64,000 nucleotides of DNA. It comes from UBA2336 sp964419145. Lineage in GTDB: Bacteria > Bacteroidota > Bacteroidia > Cytophagales > Cyclobacteriaceae. The translations under genes were made by a program, and so were the position numbers. The stretch covers positions 1-64,000 of the forward strand of contig CAYQOM010000010.1 of the NCBI GenBank assembly GCA_964419145.1, in the 5' to 3' direction. Of the stretch, positions 1 through 8,308 are shown in pieces. Position 1 is the first letter of the stretch; the number at the start of each line of letters is the position of its first letter. The notes beneath the pieces were generated by a model. The model was given only the letters and a program-made list of their open reading frames with translations. It was not told the origin of the DNA and searched no databases.

Positions 1-747
1 CAATGGCTGTTCCACCTGTTGCTACCGTGTACCACCGGTATTGCCCGGCAGTTCCGCCCGAAGCGTTTAGTGTAACTGCCCCGCTTCCACAACGGCTGGC
101 CCCCGTTGTTGTTGGAGGTGTTGGTAGTGGATTGATCGTTGCTGTTACGATTGTGCGATTACTTTCACACGTTCCGTTGTTGATGGCCACGTAATAATTT
201 GTTGTACCGGTTAGTGTGGGTGTGGTATATGTTGCAGCGGTTTGTCCGGCAATGGCTGCTCCACCTGTTGCTACCGTGTACCACCGGTATTGACCGGCAG
301 CTCCGCCCGAAGCGTTTAGTGTAACTGTCCCGCTTCCACAACGGCTGGCCCCCGTTGTTGTTGGAGCTGCTGGTATTGGATTGATCGTAGCCGTAACGAT
401 CGTGCGATTACTCTCACACGTTCCGTTATTGATGGCTACATAATAATTTCTTGATCCGGTTAATGTAGGGGTGGTGTATGTTGCAGCAGTTTGTCCGGCA
501 ATGGCTGTTCCGCCTGTTGCTACGGTATACCACCGATATTGTCCTGCCGTTCCGCCTGCCGCACCTAATGTAACTGACCCGCTCCCACATCGACTGCTGC
601 TGGTTGTTGTTGGAGCATTGGGAGCGATTGATGACAACACTGTAAATTGAACGATAGTCGTGGCTGCCCAACCACCCGCATTCGTAACATAACAGTAGTA
701 GAAATAACTTCCCGCAGCCAGTGAACCTGTATTGATGCGAAGTGTAT
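1..747 (-). repeat. 249-bp tandem repeats encoding Ig-like domains
   Basis: The same DNA pattern recurs with an exact period of 249 bp (83 codons). Copies begin at positions 1, 250 and 499. The first two are very similar at nucleotide level and the third (499-747) diverges in its distal half. Near-identity of adjacent copies suggests recent duplication or recombination, and the repeat continues beyond the left edge. Confidence 0.85.
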
Positions 748-1006
748 TTGTGTTAACACCAGAATAGGTGGTATTATTTACAAGGGGAGTTTCACAAAAC
801 TCGCAAGACAAGGTGGGTTTATAATACCATTGGTAAGTTAATAATGTGCCAGATGCTGTGAAAGGAATTGCTGCCTGGATATTCCGGCAATAACTTACCG
901 GTGAGGTCGGTTGTGTACTAATACTTGGTGGCGGTGGCAGAACCTGAGCAAATAATCCCAGTTTCATAGCACACAGTGTAACAAATAAGAAGAGTACTTT
1001 TTTCAT
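1..1006 (-). CDS. Exported Ig-like repeat protein, 3' part cut by window edge
   Basis: An open frame starts with ATG at 1006 and runs off the left edge, giving at least 335 residues. Residues 1-21 form a signal peptide ending in a Gln after LFA. Residues about 22-125 are a first Ig-like region. From about residue 130 there are tandem 83-residue units with conserved elements such as RCGSG, QYRWYTVATGG, TYTTPTLTG and NYYVAINNGTCESN. These resemble the Ig-like (Ig_7 type) domains of large Bacteroidota cell-surface or gliding-associated proteins, which often end in a type IX secretion C-terminal domain. That end is outside the window, so the secretion route is inference. No catalytic domain is visible. 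The likely role is an extended surface or adhesive protein. Confidence 0.8.
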   Translation of the reverse strand, partial: MKKVLFLFVTLCAMKLGLFAQVLPPPPSISTQPTSPVSYCRNIQAAIPFTASGTLLTYQWYYKPTLSCEFCETPLVNNTTYSGVNTNTLRINTGSLAAGSYFYYCYVTNAGGWAATTIVQFTVLSSIAPNAPTTTSSSRCGSGSVTLGAAGGTAGQYRWYTVATGGTAIAGQTAATYTTPTLTGSRNYYVAINNGTCESNRTIVTATINPIPAAPTTTGASRCGSGTVTLNASGGAAGQYRWYTVATGGAAIAGQTAATYTTPTLTGTTNYYVAINNGTCESNRTIVTATINPLPTPPTTTGASRCGSGAVTLNASGGTAGQYRWYTVATGGTAI

Positions 1007-1053
1007 GGTGAGTCTGTTTTGCCAATGAGAAAGGCTTTCAACACAAGAAGCGA

Positions 1054-1114
1054 CTTCACTATAGTAAATATATCATTTTTTTATATATGAAAGATCGAGT
1101 TTTGCATAGTGAAG
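1054..1114. repeat. Inverted repeat upstream of the Ig-repeat gene
   Basis: CTTCACTAT at 1054-1062 is mirrored perfectly by ATAGTGAAG at 1106-1114, around a very AT-rich centre containing TATAT runs. It lies between the start of the Ig-repeat gene (1006) and the end of the next minus-strand gene (1134). It could be a terminator for the latter, an operator for the former, or chance. There is no clear T-run beside either arm. Confidence 0.35.
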
Positions 1115-1133
1115 GGACCAGGATGAAAAAAGA

Positions 1134-1892
1134 TCAGCTGAAAAGAAAAGCGGCCATTCGGTTCCACACCGGATGAAACGCCATGTTATAAAAGAGAAAA
1201 ACCCCGAGTCCATGAATGACCAGTATAATACCGGTTGGTTGGAGGCTTTGATTTTTCTTTTTATGAAATAGCAAAAGCCCTACAAACACAACTGCCACCA
1301 AACCAAATACAAAATTTTCGGCAACCGCATTAAATGACCAATCCATTGCATCACAAATATGCCAGATCAACCTATCGCCAGCCGGCCCGAGAATGGTTAA
1401 AGCCGCAGCCAGCATAAAGGTGGCATGTGCTATCAGCTTTTTTCTGAAGTAAACACCAAGTGTATAGTGCACGAATAACCAAACCCAATACATGCTACCA
1501 ATTGCAACTGACTCGGCCGCTTTAATTTGAATAGGCAAATCTTCCGGATAATATCCGGGAGGGCCCACCTCCTCACCTGATAAGGCACGCTGATACGAGA
1601 AGCGAAGCATGAAATAACCGCTGACGATAACCAGTGGCATCAAGGCATAACTGATTTTGCCAACCAGCCGATGATGATTTAGCTTATTGAACTTAATTAA
1701 AAGCGGTTGCGCCACAGCGGTTGCCAACCATAGTAGCATAAATACGCTGTGTAAGTGAATGACAGCTGAAGTAGGTGTGGCTAGCCTGGAGAAGTAACTG
1801 GGGTAGAATCCAAAGAATGTAATTGGGATAAGTAGGAGTAAGGCCCACGCAGTGCCGGGTAGTAAAACTCTTTCGAAGGGATGGGTTTTCAT
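1134..1892 (-). CDS. Polytopic membrane protein, DUF2306-like
   Basis: A protein of 252 residues with about seven hydrophobic segments and no signal peptidase site. Its second and third segments carry HLHSVFMLLW, AQP and HHRLVGKISY. A later part has a His followed by LGPAGDRLIW. This order of His-x-His, Trp, Gln-Pro and HRxxG matches the layout of the DUF2306-type proteins encoded at 6870 and 7555 in the same cluster. The paired histidines in membrane segments could bind heme or metal, but no such activity is established here. It is the last gene of the co-directional cluster, 88 bp after the 77-residue gene. Function unknown. Confidence 0.75.
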   Translation of the reverse strand: MKTHPFERVLLPGTAWALLLLIPITFFGFYPSYFSRLATPTSAVIHLHSVFMLLWLATAVAQPLLIKFNKLNHHRLVGKISYALMPLVIVSGYFMLRFSYQRALSGEEVGPPGYYPEDLPIQIKAAESVAIGSMYWVWLFVHYTLGVYFRKKLIAHATFMLAAALTILGPAGDRLIWHICDAMDWSFNAVAENFVFGLVAVVFVGLLLFHKKKNQSLQPTGIILVIHGLGVFLFYNMAFHPVWNRMAAFLFS

Positions 1893-1980
1893 GTTGTTGA
1901 TTTGTTGTTTTTAGAACGCTTCCAAATCTTGTTGACGAGCCTGCCGATCCCCCATTCAGATGTACGATTTATCAATCCTT

Positions 1981-2214
1981 TTATCTATTTAAATGCAGGA
2001 GGATAAATTCATCAAAATCAGGCATAGCCTTTTTTTCATATATCGTTATAAATTGTGCAAATTGGTAATAGCCGTATTTATATGGATCAGCGCCAAGTTC
2101 AGCGTAATGGTTATTAAAATAGTTTACCGGATATTCACCAACAGGAACAGGATTAGGTAATTTTCGTATCATTTTTTTTGCGAGTAAGGTCGTTGATTTC
2201 ATACCCACAAGCAT
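1981..2214 (-). CDS. Small hypothetical protein (77 aa)
   Basis: A 77-residue soluble protein with no signal peptide or membrane segment. Its ATG overlaps the stop codon of the upstream lipoprotein gene (TAATG), which suggests translational coupling. A later in-frame Met at residue 5 is an alternative start. The sequence is rich in aromatic residues (NYFNNHYAEL, YKYGYYQFAQF). I do not recognise the family. The coupling to a lipoprotein gene is the main reason to accept it as real. Confidence 0.55.
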   Translation of the reverse strand: MLVGMKSTTLLAKKMIRKLPNPVPVGEYPVNYFNNHYAELGADPYKYGYYQFAQFITIYEKKAMPDFDEFILLHLNR

Positions 2215-3095
2215 TAATTAGTCCATTTTTCAATAATCATTGAGTCATTCATTACCCTAATCTTATAAGTATTCCCCAATTCAATGGTTCGTTCCGCAGT
2301 TGGTTCATTCAGTTCAATTTCAATCCTTGAGTACTTGGGCACTGCATTCGTTTCGGTTATTTGATAATAGATTAATGGATTAAACTCATGTATAAATTGG
2401 CTCCCCTGTTTTGTGTAGCCCATCGCATATAAAGCCGACTCCGTTTCTGTAAACTCCTGTTGCGTAAGCTGTATGTGCAGTGCTTTTATTTTTTTAAACA
2501 GCTTGGATTGTATGCTGCTATCCCAGGAAAGCATGAACTCCCGCATGGAGATGCCATCGTTGATTTGTGTATCACTAAAGTCCCAGTTTTTATAGGCTTG
2601 CGTTGAATAGGAGGTGAGGATGGGAGTAAAATTCGGCTCGGCAGGTTTTAAAGAATCTTTTTTTCTGTAAGGAAGAATTTCACTGGTATTAAAATCTGAA
2701 CCTTTGAAACTAGTAGCGTTCAACGAGTCTTTAAAAAACTGTCTCCACGACAACAATAAGGAATCCCCATTACCCGGTCTTCGTGTTTGAAAAATCATAA
2801 CACCACTACCCGCTTTATTTTCCCAGTATTCCGTTGCCAGACTGATATGTAAGAAGGCCTCACCTCCTAGCATATAGATATCGTAACTTGGTTTGGAGTA
2901 TTGGGTTGTATCCTGAAATACTATTGCAAATTGATTTGTCAGGAAGCTATCCTGCAGGATGGCATGGAAAGCAGCTGAATCGAGCACCAGATCAACGTGA
3001 CCGAGATCGGATGCCGGTGCGGAAAAGGATTTCCTTTCCTGTTTACATGCGCTGAGGCAGCAAACCGCAAGGAGAATGGTAAGAAGTTGTTTCAT
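2214..3095 (-). CDS. Lipoprotein of unknown function (possibly DUF5829-like)
   Basis: A protein of 293 residues with a lipoprotein signal: a hydrophobic stretch followed by LSAC, with Cys at about residue 17, so the mature protein should be membrane-anchored outside the cytoplasm. The early segment HVDLVLDSAAFHAI, followed by a conserved-looking FL and SYDIYMLGGEAFLHI, is reminiscent of the DUF5829 family of Bacteroidota, but this is a weak recognition from memory. It lies 17 bp after the esterase gene and is coupled to the 77-residue gene. Base composition is somewhat AT-richer than its neighbours. Confidence 0.7.
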   Translation of the reverse strand: MKQLLTILLAVCCLSACKQERKSFSAPASDLGHVDLVLDSAAFHAILQDSFLTNQFAIVFQDTTQYSKPSYDIYMLGGEAFLHISLATEYWENKAGSGVMIFQTRRPGNGDSLLLSWRQFFKDSLNATSFKGSDFNTSEILPYRKKDSLKPAEPNFTPILTSYSTQAYKNWDFSDTQINDGISMREFMLSWDSSIQSKLFKKIKALHIQLTQQEFTETESALYAMGYTKQGSQFIHEFNPLIYYQITETNAVPKYSRIEIELNEPTAERTIELGNTYKIRVMNDSMIIEKWTN

Positions 3096-3112
3096 AAAGT
3101 TGAGTGGGTCAC

Positions 3113-4198
3113 TTATTGTTTGCGGGTTGATGTTTGCTTGAAATTGAGATAAGCGTTGAAGAAGGGAAGTAGTTCTGTATAAATCCTTCCCTCAAATCCA
3201 TCGAGCATGTTCACATGATCACCAATATATTCTTCTGCATAATGTTTAATACCGAGAGCTTCAAGCTTTTTGCTGAATTCGAGATTTGTTCGCGGTATAT
3301 GTTTAAACTCTTCGTTCCGGCCCCAATCTATTTTTAATGCAGATAAAGTCTTCAACTCTGTTATATGATCTTCAATCATGTTGATCGGAAAATTTGCCTC
3401 CCACTTTTTAAGTACTGAAGTATTTACCTCCATTTTATCACCAACATATTTTATGGGCTGATCGGCCTGCAGCAAGGGCTCATTTACATTGGGAGAATAC
3501 ATTCTGCAAAGACTTGCGTAAAGCATTTCAAAAAACGGAAACTTTTCAAAATCGTAGTAGGGCACGGCATTGCGTAAAGAGTCCATATTTGTTTGCTGAG
3601 TAACTCGTTTAAAAGCTGGATGTGTTAATCTGAATTCTTCGGAGAAATGCATAGCACCCGGACTCATTGCGTATACAGCACTAAATCTATCGGCAAATAA
3701 CATGGCAATTTTCAATGCTCCATTGCCTCCCATAGAATGCCCGGCTAGTCCTCTGCTGTTACGATCGGCAATTGTGCGGTAATGTTTATCCACATACTCC
3801 ACCACATCTTTCCCAATAAAATCAGCCCAGTTTCCAGCAACGGATGAGTTGGTATAAAAGCTGCCAAAATATTTTGTCATGCTGTTGGGCAGTACAAGGA
3901 TCGAGGGGCGAAGTGTACCTGCACGTATAGCAGAATCCATCAGATTTTTAAATCCGATCCACTCCATCATATCTTTATCATCAATAGCAAAACCATGTAA
4001 GAAGTAGATTACTGGATAGCGTTGTTTAGAAGTTTCATAACCTGGAGGCAGGTAGATGGAGAGCCTTCGGTTGGCCTCTTCACCGCCTTTGTTGTTTTGA
4101 ATAGAAGGAGCCAGGAATTGTACAGTGGTAATTGTGCCCTGACTATTAGCAGCCAGGCTAAAAGTCAAAAACAAAAGAATGCCTGATAACTTTCTCAT
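3113..4198 (-). CDS. Exported esterase, alpha/beta hydrolase (PF00756 type)
   Basis: A protein of 361 residues with an N-terminal signal peptide (cleavage near residue 19, after ANS). It has the layout of the putative esterase / feruloyl esterase D-like family: an early beta strand RYPVIYFLHGFAID, the nucleophile elbow GLAGHSMGGNGALK with the catalytic Ser, and a late His in IGDHVNML. Family members hydrolyse carboxylic esters, including acyl groups on polysaccharides. The substrate here is unknown. It sits 61 bp after the second deiminase-like gene and 17 bp before the lipoprotein gene, in the same direction. Confidence 0.85.
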   Translation of the reverse strand: MRKLSGILLFLTFSLAANSQGTITTVQFLAPSIQNNKGGEEANRRLSIYLPPGYETSKQRYPVIYFLHGFAIDDKDMMEWIGFKNLMDSAIRAGTLRPSILVLPNSMTKYFGSFYTNSSVAGNWADFIGKDVVEYVDKHYRTIADRNSRGLAGHSMGGNGALKIAMLFADRFSAVYAMSPGAMHFSEEFRLTHPAFKRVTQQTNMDSLRNAVPYYDFEKFPFFEMLYASLCRMYSPNVNEPLLQADQPIKYVGDKMEVNTSVLKKWEANFPINMIEDHITELKTLSALKIDWGRNEEFKHIPRTNLEFSKKLEALGIKHYAEEYIGDHVNMLDGFEGRIYTELLPFFNAYLNFKQTSTRKQ

Positions 4199-4259
4199 GC
4201 GTTTTATTTTAGTTGGCGATGGAGTTTTCTATTTCAATACCCTGTCGCTTATTCGTACG

Positions 4260-5555
4260 CTACTTTTTTAGTTTAGGCTCTTGCTGCGTACTGCAATGAA
4301 TACCGCCTCCGTTCCAGTTTAATGGCAAAGCGTTGATCCAAACCTGTTCCCGATCAGGAAATACTTCATGGAGAATGGCTTTAACTTTTTCTTCCCGTTC
4401 TGTCGGTGTTCCATGTTGGGTATAACTGGCGTTGATAACCACTCCATTGCTCACCAAAAAATTCAGGTAGGAAGAAGCGGCAACCCGAATTAACGTATCG
4501 CCAACAGCTGGGCGCTCTGCCGGCAAAAAAGCTTTTGGTGTTAATTTCCAGAATTCCGTAGGCGAAGATTTCTCAACCACTACTGCCGGTTGTTCAATAG
4601 GGCTTGGTAAAGGGACTTTAATAATACGAAAGGGTTTCCCGTCCTGATCCGTGGAGGCCTCCAGGATTTTTAGATTTTCCTGCATGCGCGAATAGGTTAG
4701 TTGATTCAGCGGATGTAAATCTTTTTCTGACTCTTCAATCCAGGCCAACAATATTGTATTTGGATCAGCAAACCGAGCAAACTCATCGGTATGTCCTCCG
4801 GTGCCCATGGTTACATATTTCCGATTATGCAAATGCCAGATGTGCTCATCATCGGCAAGACCTTGCTTCAGCCAGATTACCTTCTTCACATTCATCACGC
4901 GTTTGTATTCGGCTTCAATTTCTTCTTTCGTCCAGCCGGGGTTGCGCTGAAGTGTAACGGCTTCGCATTGAATCAACACACCTTTTCCGTTTGATTCAAG
5001 TGATCCGCCTTCCATAATAAGATTGGATTTGATGTGGCGCGCTCCGGTATGAACACCCATCAGGCTATCTACCTTGCTGGTTTTTCCATTAAGTTCCTTC
5101 ACTTCCCAATAATCAATACTGTCTGCACGCTCAGGTTCACGCAGCTTCCACCAGGCGTAATACCCGTACAGATTCCAACCAAAATCGGCTGCTGCCAATT
5201 CACCGTTCTGGTTTACTAAAAATGCCGTGCCGTGGTCGCGAATCCAATAGCGATCTCCGGGAGTAACAAAAAACTGAATGGCATTTGTATCTATTCCTGC
5301 CGATGAAAGTCGAGTTTGTGCAATGCGTTTAAGGCTGTCGGAATCAACAGCAATTTTCACGGGCACATTTCCTTCCAATCCATTAATGATGTCATAAACA
5401 ACTTCGTGCATGGTGGTGTCATACTCTTCCCAGCCTAGCCAGACAGCCTCATGGGGTTCAAATTCACCGGGCATGTAAAAAGCTGTTGGATCAGTTTTTG
5501 ACTGACATCCAAGTACGATTGCTGATACAATAGCTAGTAAAATTTTAATTTTCAT
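4260..5555 (-). CDS. Agmatine deiminase-like lipoprotein (second paralogue)
   Basis: A protein of 431 residues when started at the ATG at 5555; an upstream in-frame Met at 5603 would bury the signal peptide. The chosen start overlaps the stop of the preceding paralogue (ATGA) and gives a lipoprotein signal ending VLGC. It belongs to the agmatine deiminase / PAD_porph family (PF04371), with FYMPGEFEPHEAVWLGW near the start, WIRDHG, MEGGSLESNGKG, GGHTDEFARF and a C-terminal GGGIHCSTQQEP holding the catalytic Cys at about residue 421. Family enzymes turn guanidino groups into ureido groups with release of ammonia. Cytoplasmic agmatine deiminases lack lipoprotein signals, so an envelope location and a different substrate are likely. 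The usual Pro after RDxG is Thr here. Confidence 0.85.
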   Translation of the reverse strand: MKIKILLAIVSAIVLGCQSKTDPTAFYMPGEFEPHEAVWLGWEEYDTTMHEVVYDIINGLEGNVPVKIAVDSDSLKRIAQTRLSSAGIDTNAIQFFVTPGDRYWIRDHGTAFLVNQNGELAAADFGWNLYGYYAWWKLREPERADSIDYWEVKELNGKTSKVDSLMGVHTGARHIKSNLIMEGGSLESNGKGVLIQCEAVTLQRNPGWTKEEIEAEYKRVMNVKKVIWLKQGLADDEHIWHLHNRKYVTMGTGGHTDEFARFADPNTILLAWIEESEKDLHPLNQLTYSRMQENLKILEASTDQDGKPFRIIKVPLPSPIEQPAVVVEKSSPTEFWKLTPKAFLPAERPAVGDTLIRVAASSYLNFLVSNGVVINASYTQHGTPTEREEKVKAILHEVFPDREQVWINALPLNWNGGGIHCSTQQEPKLKK

Positions 5556-6865
5556 TTTTGATACGTTAAAGTGATACGTTCTGGTACCTGACGGGTAATA
5601 CAATGGATGCCGCCTCCATTTGCATTCACATTAGTAGCATCAATGAATACTAGTTTGCGATCCGGAAATAAATCTGTAAATATTTTTCGTACTGCCTCTT
5701 CCGTTTCTGGTGGCGTACCCTGATTGATGTACGACTGCATGACTACTTTATCGTTGGTAACGAAGTAGTTCAAGTAACTGGTGGCTGCCACAAACTTCAA
5801 TGTGTCGCCTTCTTCCAACCCATTTCTTTGGTAATATGCCCGCACACCTTCTCTTTTCAATCGATCAGGCGTTAACACGATATCACGAATAACATGTTTT
5901 GGCATCGGTACTTTAATTATGTTGAAGGGTTTACCTTCCTGATCTTTAGCTTCTTTGAGAATTTCATAATTACGTTTCATGCGCTGGTGGGTAGCTTGTT
6001 TTACCGGGTTCTCATCTTTTTCACTCTCATCCACCCATGCCAGTAAAATGGTGTTGGCATTAGCGAACCGTGCAAACTCATCAGCATGGCCATTGGTGCC
6101 ACCGGCAATGTAATTCCCGCCAAAGAACGAACCCCAGCCACCATCTTCGGCAAGGCCTTCAGCCAGCCAAATAACATTGGTTACGCCCAATGTTCGTTTG
6201 AATTCTTCTTCGAAATGTTTGCGGGTTAATGTATCGCGCATTTGTGGTGAAACGTTTCTAAACAGAAAAGGCTCACTGACCATCAGCGACCCCTTTCCAT
6301 TTATTTCATATGCCCCGCCTTCCACAAATATCCAGGACTTCACCAACGGCTCATTAATGATTTCAGTCATAAGGCTATCATTTTTCATCATGAGTTTCAC
6401 TTTTTCAACCTCGCGTTGTAACGTGGCAGAATCTGCACCTACATCTGTATGCCGTTTTATGTAACGAAAATACCCGGTATGGTTAAAATCGACAGCCTGG
6501 CGTTCACCCAGTTTATTGATGGTAAAGGCCGGGCCACTATCGCGCGACCAGTACACATAATCACCCGGTACAAGGGCAATCTCAACATTATTCAATGGAA
6601 CTTCATTCTTCTGGAGTAGATCACGTGCTGCATCTTTCAAGCTATCGGAAGTAACCCACACAACAACCTTTACGCTTTCTTGCAATTCGCGAATGATTTT
6701 AATGGTAGTAACATGAAGCGTATCCTCCTCGTTATCATCTGCAGGCCATCCCATCCACACTGCTTCCTGTGGTTCCCACTCGGCAGGCATGTAAAAAGCG
6801 ATATCTGGTTTTTCAGCAATACAACCACTCAGCAGCAGCATAAATAAAATGAAACGAATGTGCAT
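5552..6865 (-). CDS. Agmatine deiminase-like lipoprotein (first paralogue)
   Basis: A protein of 437 residues with the ATG at 6865, chosen because it begins a compact lipoprotein signal ending LLSGC; an ATG at 6886 would overlap the upstream gene. All agmatine deiminase family landmarks are present: FYMPAEWEPQEAVWMGW, WSRDSGPAF, VEGGAYEINGKG, GHADEFARF and GGGIHCITRQ with the catalytic Cys at about residue 422. It is clearly paralogous to the downstream gene, which it overlaps by 4 bp, so the two are probably translated together. An exported arginine- or agmatine-type deiminase is the best description. Free agmatine, arginine derivatives or peptide arginine are all possible substrates. Confidence 0.85.
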   Translation of the reverse strand: MHIRFILFMLLLSGCIAEKPDIAFYMPAEWEPQEAVWMGWPADDNEEDTLHVTTIKIIRELQESVKVVVWVTSDSLKDAARDLLQKNEVPLNNVEIALVPGDYVYWSRDSGPAFTINKLGERQAVDFNHTGYFRYIKRHTDVGADSATLQREVEKVKLMMKNDSLMTEIINEPLVKSWIFVEGGAYEINGKGSLMVSEPFLFRNVSPQMRDTLTRKHFEEEFKRTLGVTNVIWLAEGLAEDGGWGSFFGGNYIAGGTNGHADEFARFANANTILLAWVDESEKDENPVKQATHQRMKRNYEILKEAKDQEGKPFNIIKVPMPKHVIRDIVLTPDRLKREGVRAYYQRNGLEEGDTLKFVAATSYLNYFVTNDKVVMQSYINQGTPPETEEAVRKIFTDLFPDRKLVFIDATNVNANGGGIHCITRQVPERITLTYQK

Positions 6866-6869
6866 TGGT

Positions 6870-7499
6870 TTAGTTTTTACGTTCATAAACGGCAGGTATC
6901 CATATCATCCATATTTCAGCTAAAATAAGTGGAACAAACGACCAGAAATATTCCTGTACTACACGCGTATAAACCGGATCGTCTATTTTCCCAAATAGAA
7001 AATCAAGGGGGAATACATCATTTACTCTTACCAACACAAAAGCAAGTACACAAATGTATGAGCGTACCATCATTTGCCGGTGTATCTTTATATTTCTTGT
7101 TTTGATTGCCTTCCACGCGAAAAAAGTCGAGACAACGGCAAACACCGTTAAAAGAAATAGCGATACCCTGCAGGGCACACAGGTGCTGATCAGCGAAAGC
7201 CTGCCAGCCGAAAGGCCAATCAGTGCAATACCCAGCATGTAAATTTTACCAGCAACACGATGGAATTTCACAAACCGGTTTCGGATAAAAGACCAAAACT
7301 GTGCAGGGCCCAATAACAATGTAAAGGTTCCGCCAACCATGTGCATAACCACCCATAGTTGATTATTGAGAATTGTATCACCAAATAGTGCACTTCTGTA
7401 TCCATAGAAGTAGGCAATAACATTGTCAAGAAAAAAATAAACAGAGAGTACAATGATTAAAGTCCATACAATTATGTGCCATGTTATTTTTAAGGCCAT
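6870..7499 (-). CDS. DUF2306 family membrane protein
   Basis: A protein of 209 residues with about six membrane segments. It shows the DUF2306 pattern: MHMVGGTFTLLLGPAQF, then FHRVAGKIYMLGIALIGLSAG, and a later IHRQMMVRSYICVLAFVLVR. The family is widespread and uncharacterised. Conserved histidines at membrane boundaries make a cofactor plausible, but this is inference. Its stop lies 4 bp before the start of the first deiminase-like lipoprotein, so the two are almost certainly cotranscribed. Related membrane proteins lie at 7555 and 1134. Confidence 0.85.
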   Translation of the reverse strand: MALKITWHIIVWTLIIVLSVYFFLDNVIAYFYGYRSALFGDTILNNQLWVVMHMVGGTFTLLLGPAQFWSFIRNRFVKFHRVAGKIYMLGIALIGLSAGRLSLISTCVPCRVSLFLLTVFAVVSTFFAWKAIKTRNIKIHRQMMVRSYICVLAFVLVRVNDVFPLDFLFGKIDDPVYTRVVQEYFWSFVPLILAEIWMIWIPAVYERKN

Positions 7500-7554
7500 C
7501 TGATTGATTATTGTGGTTTGAGAGTTTTTAGCTTTAGGAAGTATGAATTTTGGA

Positions 7555-8286
7555 TTATCCCTTAATCAATGCTTTCAAAAACAACTGTACAGCCTCTGAT
7601 TTTCCAATAGGTTCATAGAAGAGGTTAAATACATTTACTGCTACGGCAAGCCAGGTAGCCTGGTGCTTTAGCTTTCCGTACTTCCAGGCTGTAAGCATCA
7701 ACAGCGTAATGATAAGAGCTTCAGTTACAATCATTGGCGGCATCAGATCTATATCTGGCCATTGATCCGCGTTGATACCAATATTCACAACCAATAAGCC
7801 TCTACCCAGTGCAGGCATCATAATGATAAATACCGTGGAGATCAACCACCAGGCATGGTTCTCTAATTCTTTGCGATGAATAATGCTTTTGATAACCGCA
7901 TAGGCGAAAGCTATCATCATGACTATTTCCATCACGATTACACCAAAGAAAAACCAGGGCTTAAAAGGTCCGAACCGTTCCGGCATGGCGGCTGCATTTT
8001 CAGCAGAGACAATATCGCGGTGCATCATACTCAGTGCTGTTAAACAAACAGCTCCAGCCAAAAACATCCCAATCATACCATTGGTGCGATGCTTATCCAA
8101 TTTGCCGTGTGTAGCATAATAGGGTTGGATGATCAGGTACAAATACCACACGGTTCCTGTCCAGTAATGCACATGCACCGCCCATGCATTATCTAAAAAA
8201 TCGCCCCAGTAATCCATAAAGATTCCAGCCTGCATAATGACCATGGGGAGGATCATCCATGCATACAAATTCTTATATTTCTCCAT
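7555..8286 (-). CDS. Polytopic membrane protein, DUF2306-like
   Basis: A protein of 243 residues with about seven hydrophobic segments. It has HVHYWTGTVWYLYLIIQPYY, then KHRTNGMIGMFLAG, then NHAWWLISTVFIIMMPALGRG. These align by spacing with the His-x-His, Gln-Pro, HRxxG and late Arg features of the other two membrane proteins of this cluster. No named family was recognised with confidence. It is 55 bp upstream of the DUF2306 gene and 22 bp downstream of the metallopeptidase-like gene. Confidence 0.75.
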   Translation of the reverse strand: MEKYKNLYAWMILPMVIMQAGIFMDYWGDFLDNAWAVHVHYWTGTVWYLYLIIQPYYATHGKLDKHRTNGMIGMFLAGAVCLTALSMMHRDIVSAENAAAMPERFGPFKPWFFFGVIVMEIVMMIAFAYAVIKSIIHRKELENHAWWLISTVFIIMMPALGRGLLVVNIGINADQWPDIDLMPPMIVTEALIITLLMLTAWKYGKLKHQATWLAVAVNVFNLFYEPIGKSEAVQLFLKALIKG

Positions 8287-8308
8287 GATCTTATTTCAAA
8301 AAATCTAG

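Noticed and set aside
3..671. Reading frames on the plus and minus strands overlapping the Ig-repeat region
   Set aside because: They are shadows of the repeat-encoding minus-strand gene, which reads through to 1006 with a signal peptide.
1..747. CRISPR-like regular repetition
   Set aside because: The period is 249 bp, a multiple of three, and the whole unit is coding and similar. There are no short repeats with unique spacers.
4260..5603. Longer start at 5603 for the second deiminase
   Set aside because: It would place the lipoprotein signal 16 residues inside the protein and overlap the upstream gene by about 50 bp. The ATG at 5555 gives an ATGA coupling.
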